Part shown: positions 54,589 through 62,897 of the stretch, piece by piece | Numbering within the stretch: position 1 is the first letter of the stretch | How the letters are laid out: every line of letters starts with the position of its first letter | From: Gottfriedia acidiceleris | GTDB taxonomy: Bacteria > Bacillota > Bacilli > Bacillales > Bacillaceae_G | DNA: 64,000 bases | Direction of reading: 5' to 3' | Assembly (NCBI RefSeq): GCF_023115465.1 | Contig: NZ_CP096034.1 | Span: 806,001 to 870,000 of the forward strand | The notes under the pieces: generated by a model | The model's input: only the letters and a program-made list of their open reading frames with translations | Databases searched by the model: none | Told to the model about the DNA's origin: nothing | Position numbers and translations under genes: made by a program

Positions 54589-55329
54589 TTATTGATTGTT
54601 AGCCAATGCTAAAAGCTGTTCATTTACATTTTCATTTACAACTCCGCCATGGTAACAAATGATTGTTTCAATATCATATTTTGTTAATTGTTTAATGGAT
54701 AAAAGAGCCGTTTCCATATCAGGTGTAGCATTTGGATTTGGCCCCATAATTAGGCCATCAGCCGCGACAACAGCATCACCTGCGATTAATGTTTTGCTTT
54801 GTTGATGATATAAACAAATGTGACCAGGAGTATGGCCAGGTGTAAAGATCACAGTGATTCCACCAGCATACGGTAAAACTTCTTCGTCAGATAAAGTTGT
54901 ATTAACTTTAGCATTTAGTGGTGTATCATAGATTGCTTTTATTTTTTTTCCAATTTCTTCAGGAACAGATTCAATCATTTTTGCAATTCGTTCTGGATTT
55001 ACTTTCATTAAAGCTTTATCGCCTTCAATATATGGCTTGTCTTCTTTATGTGCTAGTACTTCAATTTCTTGATCAGCAGTTTTTAAAAGCTCAGCAAGGC
55101 TCCCGATATGATCAATATCTTGATGTGTAAGAATAATTTTAGACAGCTTGTTAAATGCCAATCCCGCTTTTTCTATCGCTTCACGAATTTCTCCAGATTG
55201 CCCTGGTATTCCTGTATCTACTAAGATCACTTCTTGTTCATCCCAAAGTAACGTTGGGTGAATAATATTTACCTGTCCTGTAAAGTTCATTTCTAATTCG
55301 ATTGTTTCAATATCTTTAGCTATTTTCAT
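54589..55329 (-). CDS. MBL-fold metallo-hydrolase
   Basis: 246 residues. Metal motif is THQDIDHIGS (His69, Asp71, Asp73, His74): the usual second His of HxHxDH is Asp71, a variant seen in one MBL subfamily. Later FTPGHTPGHICLY, AGDAVVAADG and CYHGGVVN complete the site. Cytosolic; substrate unknown. The ATG at 55329 has no good ribosome site within ten bases; GGGAGGTG lies about 30 bases upstream in front of a short stop-ended frame, so translation may be unusual. Confidence 0.87.
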   Translation of the reverse strand: MKIAKDIETIELEMNFTGQVNIIHPTLLWDEQEVILVDTGIPGQSGEIREAIEKAGLAFNKLSKIILTHQDIDHIGSLAELLKTADQEIEVLAHKEDKPYIEGDKALMKVNPERIAKMIESVPEEIGKKIKAIYDTPLNAKVNTTLSDEEVLPYAGGITVIFTPGHTPGHICLYHQQSKTLIAGDAVVAADGLIMGPNPNATPDMETALLSIKQLTKYDIETIICYHGGVVNENVNEQLLALANNQ

Positions 55330-55380
55330 TTGAATGGTAAAAGCATTAAATGGCCTTTACCACACCTCCCTTTGTTAGAT

Positions 55381-55439
55381 GTGAGCACTAAACTAGACAA
55401 TCTAAGGAAAGTTGCCTAGTTTAGTGTTCACTTTTTTTT
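55381..55439. other. long inverted repeat, possible operator/terminator
   Basis: GTGAGCACTAAACTAG (55381-55396) pairs with CTAGTTTAGTGTTCAC (55416-55431), followed by T8 on the plus strand, where no gene precedes it. TAGTTTAGTGTT (55418-55429) recurs at 56224-56235 beside the TetR operator, so this may be a second binding region near the MBL promoter. Confidence 0.55.
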
Positions 55440-55451
55440 GCTAGAAACTTA

Positions 55452-56021
55452 TTACTTTTCCGTTTTTGAAACAGAAGAAATAAAGTCATCAATCATAACG
55501 TCAAAGCTGTCATCTACATTTACAGGATGTTGGAAATATCCAAGGAAATTCATCGAGACAAATCCGTGTAAAATGCTTCTTAATGCTCGACCTTGATGAA
55601 TTAATAAAGTAGGGTCTGTAATATAAAACTTTAGAATTTGATGAATAATACTTGTTGTTTCCTTAGCAAGTCGTTTAACATCATCATTTTCCGTACTCGG
55701 GATATTCATAAAAAGTCCATAACCAGTTCTATTATCAAATGCAAAATCACGGTATACATAAGCAATTTCTCTAATCGCTTGTTCACCACTTTTTCCGACT
55801 AATCTTTGCATTAAAGTCGAATTTAATTTATTTAAAAGTGAAATCGTCATTTTCAATTTTAAATCGTCCATATTTGCAAAATGGTTATATAAAGATGGAT
55901 ATTTTATATCTAGCTTCTCTGCAATTTTTGGAAAAGTAACTTGATTCAGTCCGATTTCATTAGCCAATGAAAAAGCCACTTCAATAATTTTTTTTTTTGT
56001 TAAATTTCTTTTTTGAACCAT
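55452..56021 (-). CDS. TetR/AcrR-family regulator
   Basis: 189 residues. N-terminal TetR helix-turn-helix (IIEVAFSLANEIGLNQVTFP, AEKLDIKYPSLYNHFANM) and a C-terminal WHG-type ligand domain (ALRSILHGFVSMNFLGYF). Divergent from an MFS pump with AAACTATA/TATAGTTT operator in between, the usual repressor-pump layout. The ribosome site on the minus strand is GGGAGC. The ligand is unknown. Confidence 0.9.
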   Translation of the reverse strand: MVQKRNLTKKKIIEVAFSLANEIGLNQVTFPKIAEKLDIKYPSLYNHFANMDDLKLKMTISLLNKLNSTLMQRLVGKSGEQAIREIAYVYRDFAFDNRTGYGLFMNIPSTENDDVKRLAKETTSIIHQILKFYITDPTLLIHQGRALRSILHGFVSMNFLGYFQHPVNVDDSFDVMIDDFISSVSKTEK

Positions 56022-56210
56022 TTTTTTGCTCCCGTCTCATGTTTAGGTAAATTGTTTTTTAAGAATATTTAGGCTGATTTTCCACTGCAATCAACTTTTG
56101 TCCTTAAAGATACAATACCTAAATACAAAGTATTTTTAAAGAGAGACTATATTACTGAAAATAGTTTAACACTTCTGATGATAATTATTAAACTATATAA
56201 TATAATTTAC

Positions 56211-56229
56211 AAACTATAAAATATAGTTT
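56211..56229. promoter_or_regulatory. TetR-type operator
   Basis: Perfect dyad AAACTATA-AAA-TATAGTTT. Half-sites recur nearby (TAGTTTAA at 56162-56169 and TTAAACTATA at 56188-56197), giving a multi-site control region between tetR and the MFS gene. Confidence 0.75.
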
Positions 56230-56326
56230 AGTGTTATGTGTATATAGAAATTTATTGTTATTTTTTATTTGTCTCATTCTCGAGACTTTTTTTGTTTTAA
56301 TTTTTATCAAAAAGGAGGGGGAAATC

Positions 56327-57538
56327 ATGTTATTGTGGAAAAGAAATTTAATTGTTTGTTGGTTTGGAATGTTTGTAACGAGTATTGGATTGAGCCAACT
56401 TGGTCCGGTATTACCCCTATATATTGATAAACTTGGTGTTCATAATTCGGCATTAATTAGTCAATTTTCAGGGATTGCTTTTGGGGTAACTTTTATTATT
56501 TCAGCCATTTTTTCTCCTATTTGGGGTTTGGCAGCCGATAAGTTTGGACGAAAACCAATGCTGCTAAGAGCAAGTCTTGGTATGTCTATTATTATTTTTT
56601 GTATGGGTTTCGCACATAATGTTTATGTTTTAATTGGTTTAAGACTTTTACAAGGTGTCATTACAGGTTACGGAACAGCTTGTACAACTTTAATCGCAAC
56701 ACAAACAGATAAAGAGCATGCGGGATCAGCATTAGGTACTCTTTCAACTGCAAGTATAGCAGGTTCATTACTTGGTCCGATGATTGGAGGTTATATTGGA
56801 GAGACTATAGGCTTACAAAATGTGTTTTTTGTAACAGGTGGACTCATGATGGTTGCGTTTGTTACAACAGCATTATTTGTAAAAGAATCATTTACTCGTC
56901 AAGATAAAAAAGTGCTTAAGTTTAAGGAAATATGGAGTATTATTCCAGATAAGAGTTTAATGATCACAATGTTCATTACTTTTTTTGTTTTAACAATAGC
57001 GCTTTATTCGATTGAACCAGTAATTACTGTCTACATTTCTCAGCTATCTGCAAATTCTACACATGTAGCATTGTTAGCGGGTATGGCATTTTCAGCATCA
57101 GGCTTGGCAAGCATTATTGCTGCTCCGAGATTAGGTAAGATTTCAGATCGAATTGGTCCACATAAAGTTATATTCGTTGCACTGATTGTTTCAGGTCTGA
57201 TGGTTATTCCCCAAGCATTTGTAAAAAACGCTTGGGAATTGATGGGACTACGATTTATTTTAGGTTTGGCAACGGCGGGCTTAACTCCGTCTGTTAATAC
57301 ATTAGTTAAACGAATTACACCTGATGCTATTACCGGTCGAGTATTTGGATTTAATATGTCAGCTGGATATTTAGGGGTATTTGTCGGTTCCATTTTAGGT
57401 GGGCAAATTGGAGCATATTTAGGTGTGCAATACGTATTTTTTGTTACAAGTGCATTATTGCTTCTTAATGCAATCTTGGTTTATGTTAAAGTTAATCGAA
57501 AATTAAATGTAAAGGAAGATTTTAAATTATCGATGTAA
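56327..57538 (+). CDS. MFS multidrug-efflux-type transporter
   Basis: 403 residues from the ATG at 56327 (AAGGAGGGGG upstream; the frame to 56231 has no site). Twelve helices, motif A GLAADKFGRKPMLL repeated in the second half as GKISDRIGPHKVIF, motif C region GSLLGPMIGGYIGETIG, typical of drug:proton antiporters. Controlled by the divergent TetR through the dyad at 56211. Substrate unknown. Confidence 0.9.
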   Translation: MLLWKRNLIVCWFGMFVTSIGLSQLGPVLPLYIDKLGVHNSALISQFSGIAFGVTFIISAIFSPIWGLAADKFGRKPMLLRASLGMSIIIFCMGFAHNVYVLIGLRLLQGVITGYGTACTTLIATQTDKEHAGSALGTLSTASIAGSLLGPMIGGYIGETIGLQNVFFVTGGLMMVAFVTTALFVKESFTRQDKKVLKFKEIWSIIPDKSLMITMFITFFVLTIALYSIEPVITVYISQLSANSTHVALLAGMAFSASGLASIIAAPRLGKISDRIGPHKVIFVALIVSGLMVIPQAFVKNAWELMGLRFILGLATAGLTPSVNTLVKRITPDAITGRVFGFNMSAGYLGVFVGSILGGQIGAYLGVQYVFFVTSALLLLNAILVYVKVNRKLNVKEDFKLSM

Positions 57539-57553
57539 ACAGTTAAAAATTTT

Positions 57554-57585
57554 GGGAGCTACTTAATGTGGCTCCCTTTAATAAT
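57554..57585 (+). terminator. terminator of MFS gene
   Basis: GGGAGCTAC (57554-57562) pairs with GTGGCTCCC (57568-57576, one wobble), then T/A-rich tail. Confidence 0.82.
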
Positions 57586-57665
57586 AGTATCCTACATAAC
57601 TTAGCAAGAAATGTCGGATTGGTTAATTTCGTTCCTGTTATTCTATTGATGAAGGAGGTTATAAA

Positions 57666-58538
57666 ATGGATTTGTTAAAGAATATGAATGATGCTCTAGT
57701 ATATATTGAAGAAAATCTGACAAGTGAGATTGACTATAAAGAGCTTTCTAGACGGGCTTTTTGTTCCGAGTATCACTTTAAAAGAATGTTTTCGTTTCTT
57801 GCTGGAATATCTCTTTCAGAGTATATCCGTCGTCGCCGTCTTACCGTTGCAGCATTTGAACTGAAAGATCATCACAAGAAAATAATTGATATTGCTTTAA
57901 AATACGGATACAATTCTCCGGATTCCTTTACGAGAGCCTTTCAAAACTTACATGGAATTACTCCGTCAGAAGCTAGAAATAACGGCAATTCGCTCAAAGC
58001 ATTTCCACGAATGACCTTCCAATTATCAATTAAAGGGGGAAATGAAATGAATTATCGTATTGAAGAAAAAGAAGCATTTCGAATCGTAGGGATAAAAAAG
58101 AGAGTTCCGATTATTTTTAATGGAGTTAATCCGGAAATTGCATCCATGTGGAAAACTTTAACGATGGAAAAAATAACGAAACTAAAAGAACTCTCCAATA
58201 TTGAACCGAATGGCATAATCAGTGCATCAACAAATTTTTCTGAAGGTAGAATGGAAGAAAAAGGAGAGCTTGATCATTATATTGGTGTTGCCACTACAAA
58301 TAACTGTCCAAATGAGTTCATTGAACTTGAAGTTCCTGCATCTACATGGGCAGTATTCGAAGCAATTGGTAAATTTCCAGATGCATTGCAAGAAGTGTGG
58401 GGACGAATTTATTCAGAATGGTTTCCATCTTCTAATTACGATCAATTAGAAGGTCCAGAAATTTTATGGAATGAACAGAAAGACATCACATCACCAACTT
58501 TTAAGAGCGAAATATGGATACCAGTAGCTAAAAAATAA
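57666..58538 (+). CDS. AraC-family regulator with GyrI-like effector domain
   Basis: 290 residues. N-terminal AraC DNA-binding domain ([19 protein letters not shown] and [20 protein letters not shown]), then from about residue 120 a GyrI-like/Bacterial effector-binding domain ([46 protein letters not shown]). Such proteins bind small hydrophobic ligands and often control efflux or stress genes. GAAGGAGG precedes the ATG. Confidence 0.93.
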   Translation: MDLLKNMNDALVYIEENLTSEIDYKELSRRAFCSEYHFKRMFSFLAGISLSEYIRRRRLTVAAFELKDHHKKIIDIALKYGYNSPDSFTRAFQNLHGITPSEARNNGNSLKAFPRMTFQLSIKGGNEMNYRIEEKEAFRIVGIKKRVPIIFNGVNPEIASMWKTLTMEKITKLKELSNIEPNGIISASTNFSEGRMEEKGELDHYIGVATTNNCPNEFIELEVPASTWAVFEAIGKFPDALQEVWGRIYSEWFPSSNYDQLEGPEILWNEQKDITSPTFKSEIWIPVAKK

Positions 58539-58562
58539 AAAAAGAAAGAGACATACGCTCTT

Positions 58563-58742
58563 TCAGGTTTCTGAATGATTGTGTTTTATGTGATCTAGTT
58601 TATCTGAAATATTTTTAAGAATTTGATTTTTCTCTTGTTGAATTTTTAGGAATTTTAAAAGAAACCAAATCATAAAAACAAAAGGTGCTATGTAAAACAA
58701 AATCGGTATGATTGAAAATAGAGGAAAAAACACATTATCCAT
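58563..58742 (-). CDS. 59-residue single-pass membrane protein
   Basis: Starts at ATG 58742 with AGGGGTG nine bases upstream on the minus strand. A hydrophobic N-terminal helix (FFPLFSIIPILFYIAPFVFM) is followed by a charged amphipathic coiled-coil-like tail (KIQQEKNQILKNISDKLDHI). Stop overlaps a minus-strand terminator hairpin (GAAAGAG 58544-58550 with CTCTTTC 58558-58564, T-run 58543-58532). The layout resembles small DUF-type bacillar membrane proteins; function unknown. Confidence 0.72.
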   Translation of the reverse strand: MDNVFFPLFSIIPILFYIAPFVFMIWFLLKFLKIQQEKNQILKNISDKLDHIKHNHSET

Positions 58743-58941
58743 ATCAATTTCACCCCTTTTGGAAGATTATACCATAATTATTAGATTAAAGCCTTCTTAG
58801 TATTGAAGGTTTTTTTATTTATAATTTATTCAGTTAGATTTTTGGTTAAGAATGATTTTAAAAGGAAAATAGCATTATTTAGAGAATGTACTATTAATTA
58901 AGAAATGCTATAAGTCGAATATAAAAGTAGGAGAAATAAAC

Positions 58942-59358
58942 ATGAAAATAGTAAAACAATGGGTACAAGAGGATAGTGATTTTATTAGACAAAAAGTAAT
59001 TGAATTTAATGCTAAAAAACTTACTGATGAGAGGAAAGCACCGTCTGAAAATATAAGCTTTGTCGTTAGAAATGATCAAGAGGAAATAATAGGTGGAATT
59101 ACTGGAAGGATGTATTGGCACCATTTATCTATAGACTTCTTATGGGTGTCAGAGGAATATAGACATGAAGGGTTTGGTAGTCAGCTAATCAATCAAATGG
59201 AAGAATTTGCTGTCGAAAATGGATGTCGTCTTATTAAAGTAGATACTTTTAGTTTTCAAGCTCCAAAATTTTATAAGAAGCACGGCTTTAAAGTGTTTGG
59301 ACTAATTGAGAATCATCCAAAAGGGTATAATCAATATTATTTTGAAAAAAGATTATAG
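58942..59358 (+). CDS. GNAT-family N-acetyltransferase
   Basis: 138 residues. Motif A region LWVSEEYRHEGFGSQLINQM and motif B FQAPKFYKKHGFKVFG, a complete small GNAT of the aminoglycoside/peptide-acetyltransferase-like type. Substrate unknown. AGTAGGAG precedes the ATG. Confidence 0.92.
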   Translation: MKIVKQWVQEDSDFIRQKVIEFNAKKLTDERKAPSENISFVVRNDQEEIIGGITGRMYWHHLSIDFLWVSEEYRHEGFGSQLINQMEEFAVENGCRLIKVDTFSFQAPKFYKKHGFKVFGLIENHPKGYNQYYFEKRL

Positions 59359-59377
59359 GAGACAATCTGATGGTATG

Positions 59378-59404
59378 AAGTTGCTTTTGCAGCTTATTTT
59401 TTTT
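59378..59404 (+). terminator. terminator after GNAT gene
   Basis: AAGTTGC (59378-59384) pairs with GCAGCTT (59389-59395), then ATTTTTTTT. Confidence 0.88.
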
Positions 59405-59464
59405 AGCTTATAAACTTAAATGGTATGATTAATTAAAAGTTTGATGAGACAGGAGGAAACGTTA

Positions 59465-60241
59465 ATGAGCGAGCTTAATTTATTGTTTCGAAAAAGGATT
59501 GGATTACATGATAATGAAGAGATTAACTTTCATAATTTAAATGACGTTCTTGAAAAAACGGCTAAAAATATACCTTTTGAAAATCTTTGTATTATAAGAA
59601 ATAAAACGAATGAGATCAACCGAGAAAATTTAATTAGTAAATTATTAGTAAAAAATGAAGGGGGTCTCTGTTATGAATTGAATTCATTACTTTATTTATT
59701 TCTTCTTGAAAATGGGTTAAACGTGAGGTTAGCAAGAGGAGTTGTTTATGACAATACAGCTCAAAGATATCCTACATTTGGAAGAACACATGTCACAATC
59801 CTATTAATTCAAAATGAAGAAACATACTTAATTGATACAGGATTTGGGGCGAATCTTCCTTTAAAAGCAGTTCCCTTATCCGGTGAGATGATTACGTCTA
59901 ATAATGGTGAGTTTCGAATTAAAAAAGAAGACACAGAATTCGGGGATTATGTATTGATGTTAAAACTAAAACATAAAGATCCTGATTGGAGAATTGGATA
60001 TGCATTTGATTCACGCGATTTCATATCGGATGTGTCCGAATTTAATGAGATTCAAACAATTATTGCTGAGCACGAGGAATCGCCATTTAATAAAAACCCT
60101 TTAATGACTCAACTGACAAATGAGGGGAATAAAACTTTAACGAATACATCTTTTACACAATGGATTAACGGTGTAGTTATGAAAGAGGATATTAATGAAA
60201 TGAGATATAAGGAATTAGCAAAGCAACATTTTGGGCTCTAA
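59465..60241 (+). CDS. arylamine N-acetyltransferase
   Basis: 258 residues from the ATG at 59465 (AGGAGG upstream; earlier in-frame ATGs at 59441 lack a site). Cys-His-Asp triad: Cys69 (EGGLCYELN), His109 (FGRTHVTIL) and Asp124 (YLIDTGFGAN). It transfers acetyl from acetyl-CoA to arylamines and hydrazines, detoxifying xenobiotics, in the cytosol. PFENL near the N-terminus is also family-typical. No operon partner. Confidence 0.95.
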   Translation: MSELNLLFRKRIGLHDNEEINFHNLNDVLEKTAKNIPFENLCIIRNKTNEINRENLISKLLVKNEGGLCYELNSLLYLFLLENGLNVRLARGVVYDNTAQRYPTFGRTHVTILLIQNEETYLIDTGFGANLPLKAVPLSGEMITSNNGEFRIKKEDTEFGDYVLMLKLKHKDPDWRIGYAFDSRDFISDVSEFNEIQTIIAEHEESPFNKNPLMTQLTNEGNKTLTNTSFTQWINGVVMKEDINEMRYKELAKQHFGL

Positions 60242-60397
60242 TTAAAAATGGATTAACTATTATTAGTAAACATCTAAATCATTATTGGTAAAAATTGTTA
60301 GTGATTTTCTTCTAACCATTGTATTGCCTATGAAAATTTAATGTTCTATCATTTGCTTATTAAGTAAACAACCAAGTAATTTTAGGAGTGAAAAGCA

Positions 60398-60835
60398 ATG
60401 AGTAGTGCAAACAGAGGTGTCAATATTGGTCCACCTCGTTTTAAAATAGCAGTTCATGCAATAGTTTGGTTGGCAAATAGTGGTGGAATGTTATCAAGCG
60501 CAATGATTGCAGAGCAAGTGGATTCTCATGCGACATTCATGCGAAGAGTAATGCAATCTTTATCCTCAGCGGGTATTGTAGAATCCAAAGGTGGCCGTGA
60601 AGGTGGTTATATTTTAAAAAAGGCGATGGATTCAATTACCTTAGGTGAAATCTATACTGCTGTTAATAAGGGTCCCATAGAACAAGAAATGTCAGTTGAC
60701 TGTGGTGAAGCTGAAGAACAGCTAGATTTAGAATTAGAAAGAATACTATTGGAAGCGGAACGCCAGGCTTTAGATTATTTAAAGCAATTTACAATTGAAG
60801 ATGTTATGAATCGAATTGATTTTTTTAAGGATTAA
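60398..60835 (+). CDS. Rrf2-family transcriptional regulator
   Basis: 145 residues. Winged helix RFKIAVHAIVWLANSGGML, MIAEQVDSHATFMRRVMQ, wing GGREGGYIL as in Rrf2/YwnA proteins. Only one Cys (VDCGEA), so an iron-sulfur cluster as in IscR or NsrR is unlikely; it fits the YwnA/CymR-like branch. TAGGAGTG precedes the ATG. Target genes are not evident nearby. Confidence 0.93.
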   Translation: MSSANRGVNIGPPRFKIAVHAIVWLANSGGMLSSAMIAEQVDSHATFMRRVMQSLSSAGIVESKGGREGGYILKKAMDSITLGEIYTAVNKGPIEQEMSVDCGEAEEQLDLELERILLEAERQALDYLKQFTIEDVMNRIDFFKD

Positions 60836-60882
60836 ACTTAATTTACTAGTTTGATAAAAAATTATAAGTACTAAATTAATAT

Positions 60883-60905
60883 AGCAGGTAACACTGCTTT
60901 TTTAT
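60883..60905 (+). terminator. terminator of Rrf2 gene
   Basis: AGCAG (60883-60887) pairs with CTGCT (60894-60898), then T-run. Confidence 0.82.
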
Positions 60906-61054
60906 TTTGCCTAAATTTGTGCTTTTAAAAAAAGTTTTTAAAAATAAGGCTCTGTTAGATTAATTTGTTGATTTTTGAACAAAAAATAAGACTACAGAAA
61001 TGAACTGCACCCCGATTGTTAGACACGGCTAACAATCGGAGGTGTAGTTTTTTT

Positions 61055-61564
61055 ATGGCTAAATTTACATTAGATCAAAAGATAACTGTTGTTAACGAGT
61101 ACTTAGAAGGTAAAGGATCACTAAGAAGTATTGGAAAAAAATATGGTATTTACCATAAGCATATTCAAAAATGGGTAGCTCTCTTTAATACGCATGGATT
61201 GGAGGGATTAAATTCTAGATATACAAACTACTCTGGCGAGTTTAAAATGAACGTATTAACGTATATGAACGAAACAGGGTCGTCAGTCTTAGAAACAGCT
61301 GCTGCTTTTAATATCCCAGCACCATCAACCATCTTTAAATGGCAATCCATTTTAGAGGAGAAAGGTGTGGACGCCCTTTATTCAAAAAAACGGGGGCGTC
61401 CAATTATGAAAAGAGAAACTAAGAAAAAACAAGTTGTAGAAGGATCACAAGAGGCATTATTAGCTGAAATTGAACGATTGAAAATGGAAAATGCATATTT
61501 AAAAAAGTTGAATGCCTTAGTTCAAGAGGAGAGAAAATTACAGAACGACAAAAAGCGAAAGTAA
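61055..61564 (+). CDS. IS150-type transposase OrfA (HTH protein)
   Basis: 169 residues from the ATG at 61055 (CGGAGGTG upstream). Two helix-turn-helix segments (SLRSIGKKYGIYHKHIQKW and SVLETAAAFNIPAPSTIFKW) and a C-terminal coiled coil (ALLAEIERLKMENAYLKKLN) for OrfA/OrfAB pairing. At 61501-61507 the zero-frame TTA-AAA-AAG is a canonical slippery heptamer for a -1 shift into orfB. Confidence 0.93.
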   Translation: MAKFTLDQKITVVNEYLEGKGSLRSIGKKYGIYHKHIQKWVALFNTHGLEGLNSRYTNYSGEFKMNVLTYMNETGSSVLETAAAFNIPAPSTIFKWQSILEEKGVDALYSKKRGRPIMKRETKKKQVVEGSQEALLAEIERLKMENAYLKKLNALVQEERKLQNDKKRK

Positions 61565-62403
61565 TCTATGAATTAAGGCACGAATACAAGGTAATTGATT
61601 TAGTAAAAATAGCTGAGATTCCACGTAGTACCTATTATTACTGGGTAAATAAAATTAAAACTCCTGATAAGTATGTTGAAGTAAAGGAATCTATCAAACA
61701 AATTTTCCATGAACATCTTGGGAGATATGGGTACCGTCGAATTACTTTAGAATTGCGTAATCAAGGTCTTTTAATTAACCATAAGACAGTTCGTCGATTA
61801 ATGCTTGAATTAGGATTAAAGAGCCTTGTAAGAGTTAAAAAGTACCGTTCTTATCGTGGAAACGTTGGTAGAATAGCTCCAAATCTACTTAATCGTGAGT
61901 TTAACGCATCAAAGCCTAATGAAAAGTGGGCTACTGATGTAACGGAATTTCATTTATTTGGTGAGAAGATATACTTTTCGCCTATCCTCGACCTATATAA
62001 CGGTGAGATCGTGGCTTATAATTTTGAAAAACGTCCTGTATTTCCATTAGTAACAAAAATGTTAGATAAAGCTTTTAAACGCCTTAATGATGGTGACTCC
62101 CCTATCCTACATTCAGATCAAGGATGGCATTACCAAATGAAAAAATATCAGCATCTACTCAAAGAAAACAAAATTATCCAAAGTATGTCCCGAAAAGGTA
62201 ACTGTTTAGATAATGCAGTTATGGAAAACTTCTTTGGTTTATTAAAGTCTGAATTATTTTATCTTCAGGAATTTAAGAGTATCGAAGATTTCATTTTAGA
62301 ATTAGAAAATTATATCCACTACTACAATCACAAACGAATTAAGACAAAATTAAAAGGATTGAGCCCTGTACAATACAGGGTCCAATCCTCACTAGTAGCA
62401 TAA
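61501..62403 (+). CDS. IS150-type transposase OrfB (DDE integrase), made by -1 frameshift
   Basis: The orfB frame is open from the slippery site at 61501, with no stop until TAA at 62401-62403, about 300 codons. It has no good independent start (an internal ATG at 61753 would lose the HTH_21 domain), so the enzyme is probably the OrfAB fusion. rve integrase core with catalytic acids in WATDVTEFH, LHSDQGWHY and DNAVMENFFG, and the C-terminal YYNHKRIKTKLKGLSPVQYR signature. No internal stop: probably active. Confidence 0.93.
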   Translation, partial: KKVECLSSRGEKITERQKAKVIYELRHEYKVIDLVKIAEIPRSTYYYWVNKIKTPDKYVEVKESIKQIFHEHLGRYGYRRITLELRNQGLLINHKTVRRLMLELGLKSLVRVKKYRSYRGNVGRIAPNLLNREFNASKPNEKWATDVTEFHLFGEKIYFSPILDLYNGEIVAYNFEKRPVFPLVTKMLDKAFKRLNDGDSPILHSDQGWHYQMKKYQHLLKENKIIQSMSRKGNCLDNAVMENFFGLLKSELFYLQEFKSIEDFILELENYIHYYNHKRIKTKLKGLSPVQYRVQSSLVA

Positions 62404-62463
62404 TTAAAATATGTGTCTAACTTTTTGGGTCCAGTTCAAAATTGTAGTCTTTTGTTTTTCTTA

Positions 62464-62492
62464 TGCAACTAATGCATTGCGTTAGTTCGTTA
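62464..62492. repeat. recurrent intergenic palindrome, copy C
   Basis: AACTAATGCATTGCGTTAGTT core, related to the palindromes at 62775-62799, 63321-63340 and 63675-63703; lies just after the 62482-62724 gene's stop region on the minus strand. Confidence 0.6.
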
Positions 62493-62724
62493 AGAAGAAG
62501 AAATCTACGAAACTCAACAAAACTACAAAAAAATGAATATAGCTTCTTTTTTTGTTTAATCGAAATTCTCTTATACCTGACTTCAAGAACATTAATCCTA
62601 AGAAAAGGAACATATAATGTAGCGCTAATCCCATCTTATTAGTTTTATAACCGTATATACCTAAAACTACGACGATTAAAGGTAATATGCTTATTCCTAA
62701 AATTGCTCCTAAAGATTTTAACAA
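62482..62724 (-). CDS. small membrane protein, DUF3953/YczI-like
   Basis: 80 residues from a TTG at 62724 with AGGTGGTG eight bases upstream (a GTG at 62736 overlaps that site). Three hydrophobic segments (LGAILGISILPLIVVVLGIY, ALHYMFLFLGLMFL, IHFFVVLLSFVDFFFL) with IREFRLNKKRS between the second and third. The pattern resembles DUF3953 (YczI) proteins; function unknown. Its terminator was split by the neighbouring insertion sequence. Confidence 0.65.
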   Translation of the reverse strand: MLKSLGAILGISILPLIVVVLGIYGYKTNKMGLALHYMFLFLGLMFLKSGIREFRLNKKRSYIHFFVVLLSFVDFFFLTN

Positions 62725-62774
62725 TATATTCACCACCTATTAAATACAAACCACTATCCAAACTTATTGATTTA

Positions 62775-62799
62775 GGATTAATGCATGCGTTAGCCATCC
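62775..62799. repeat. recurrent intergenic palindrome, copy D
   Basis: GGATTAATGCATGCGTTAGCC...; shares the TAATGCATGCGTTA core with the other copies and lies downstream (minus strand) of the frameshifted gene ending at 62898. Confidence 0.55.
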
Positions 62800-62897
62800 A
62801 TGAATCCTCAGATTCCCAACAGTGAATGGAAGTTTATATCGTACTCCCATGGTAGTTGAATAAGCAATTATTTTTTTCTTGGGCGATTTGTTTTTCT

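Larger units (their letters stand above)
61001..62438 (+). mobile_element. IS3-family (IS150-like) insertion sequence, complete
   Basis: 1438 bp. Left end TGAACTGCACCCC (61001-61013) and right end, reverse-complemented, TGAACTGGACCC (62438-62427) form imperfect inverted repeats of about 26 bp that both end in GTTAGACAC. AAA flanks both ends, a 3-bp target duplication. It encodes overlapping orfA/orfB with an A-AAA-AAG slippery site. The element sits exactly in the loop of a hairpin (AAGACTACA 60988-60996 and TGTAGTCTT 62443-62451). Confidence 0.95.

Noticed and set aside
55381-55439. Simple transcription terminator
   Set aside because: The T-run is on the plus strand, but no plus-strand gene ends there; the motif shared with the TetR region makes an operator role at least as likely.
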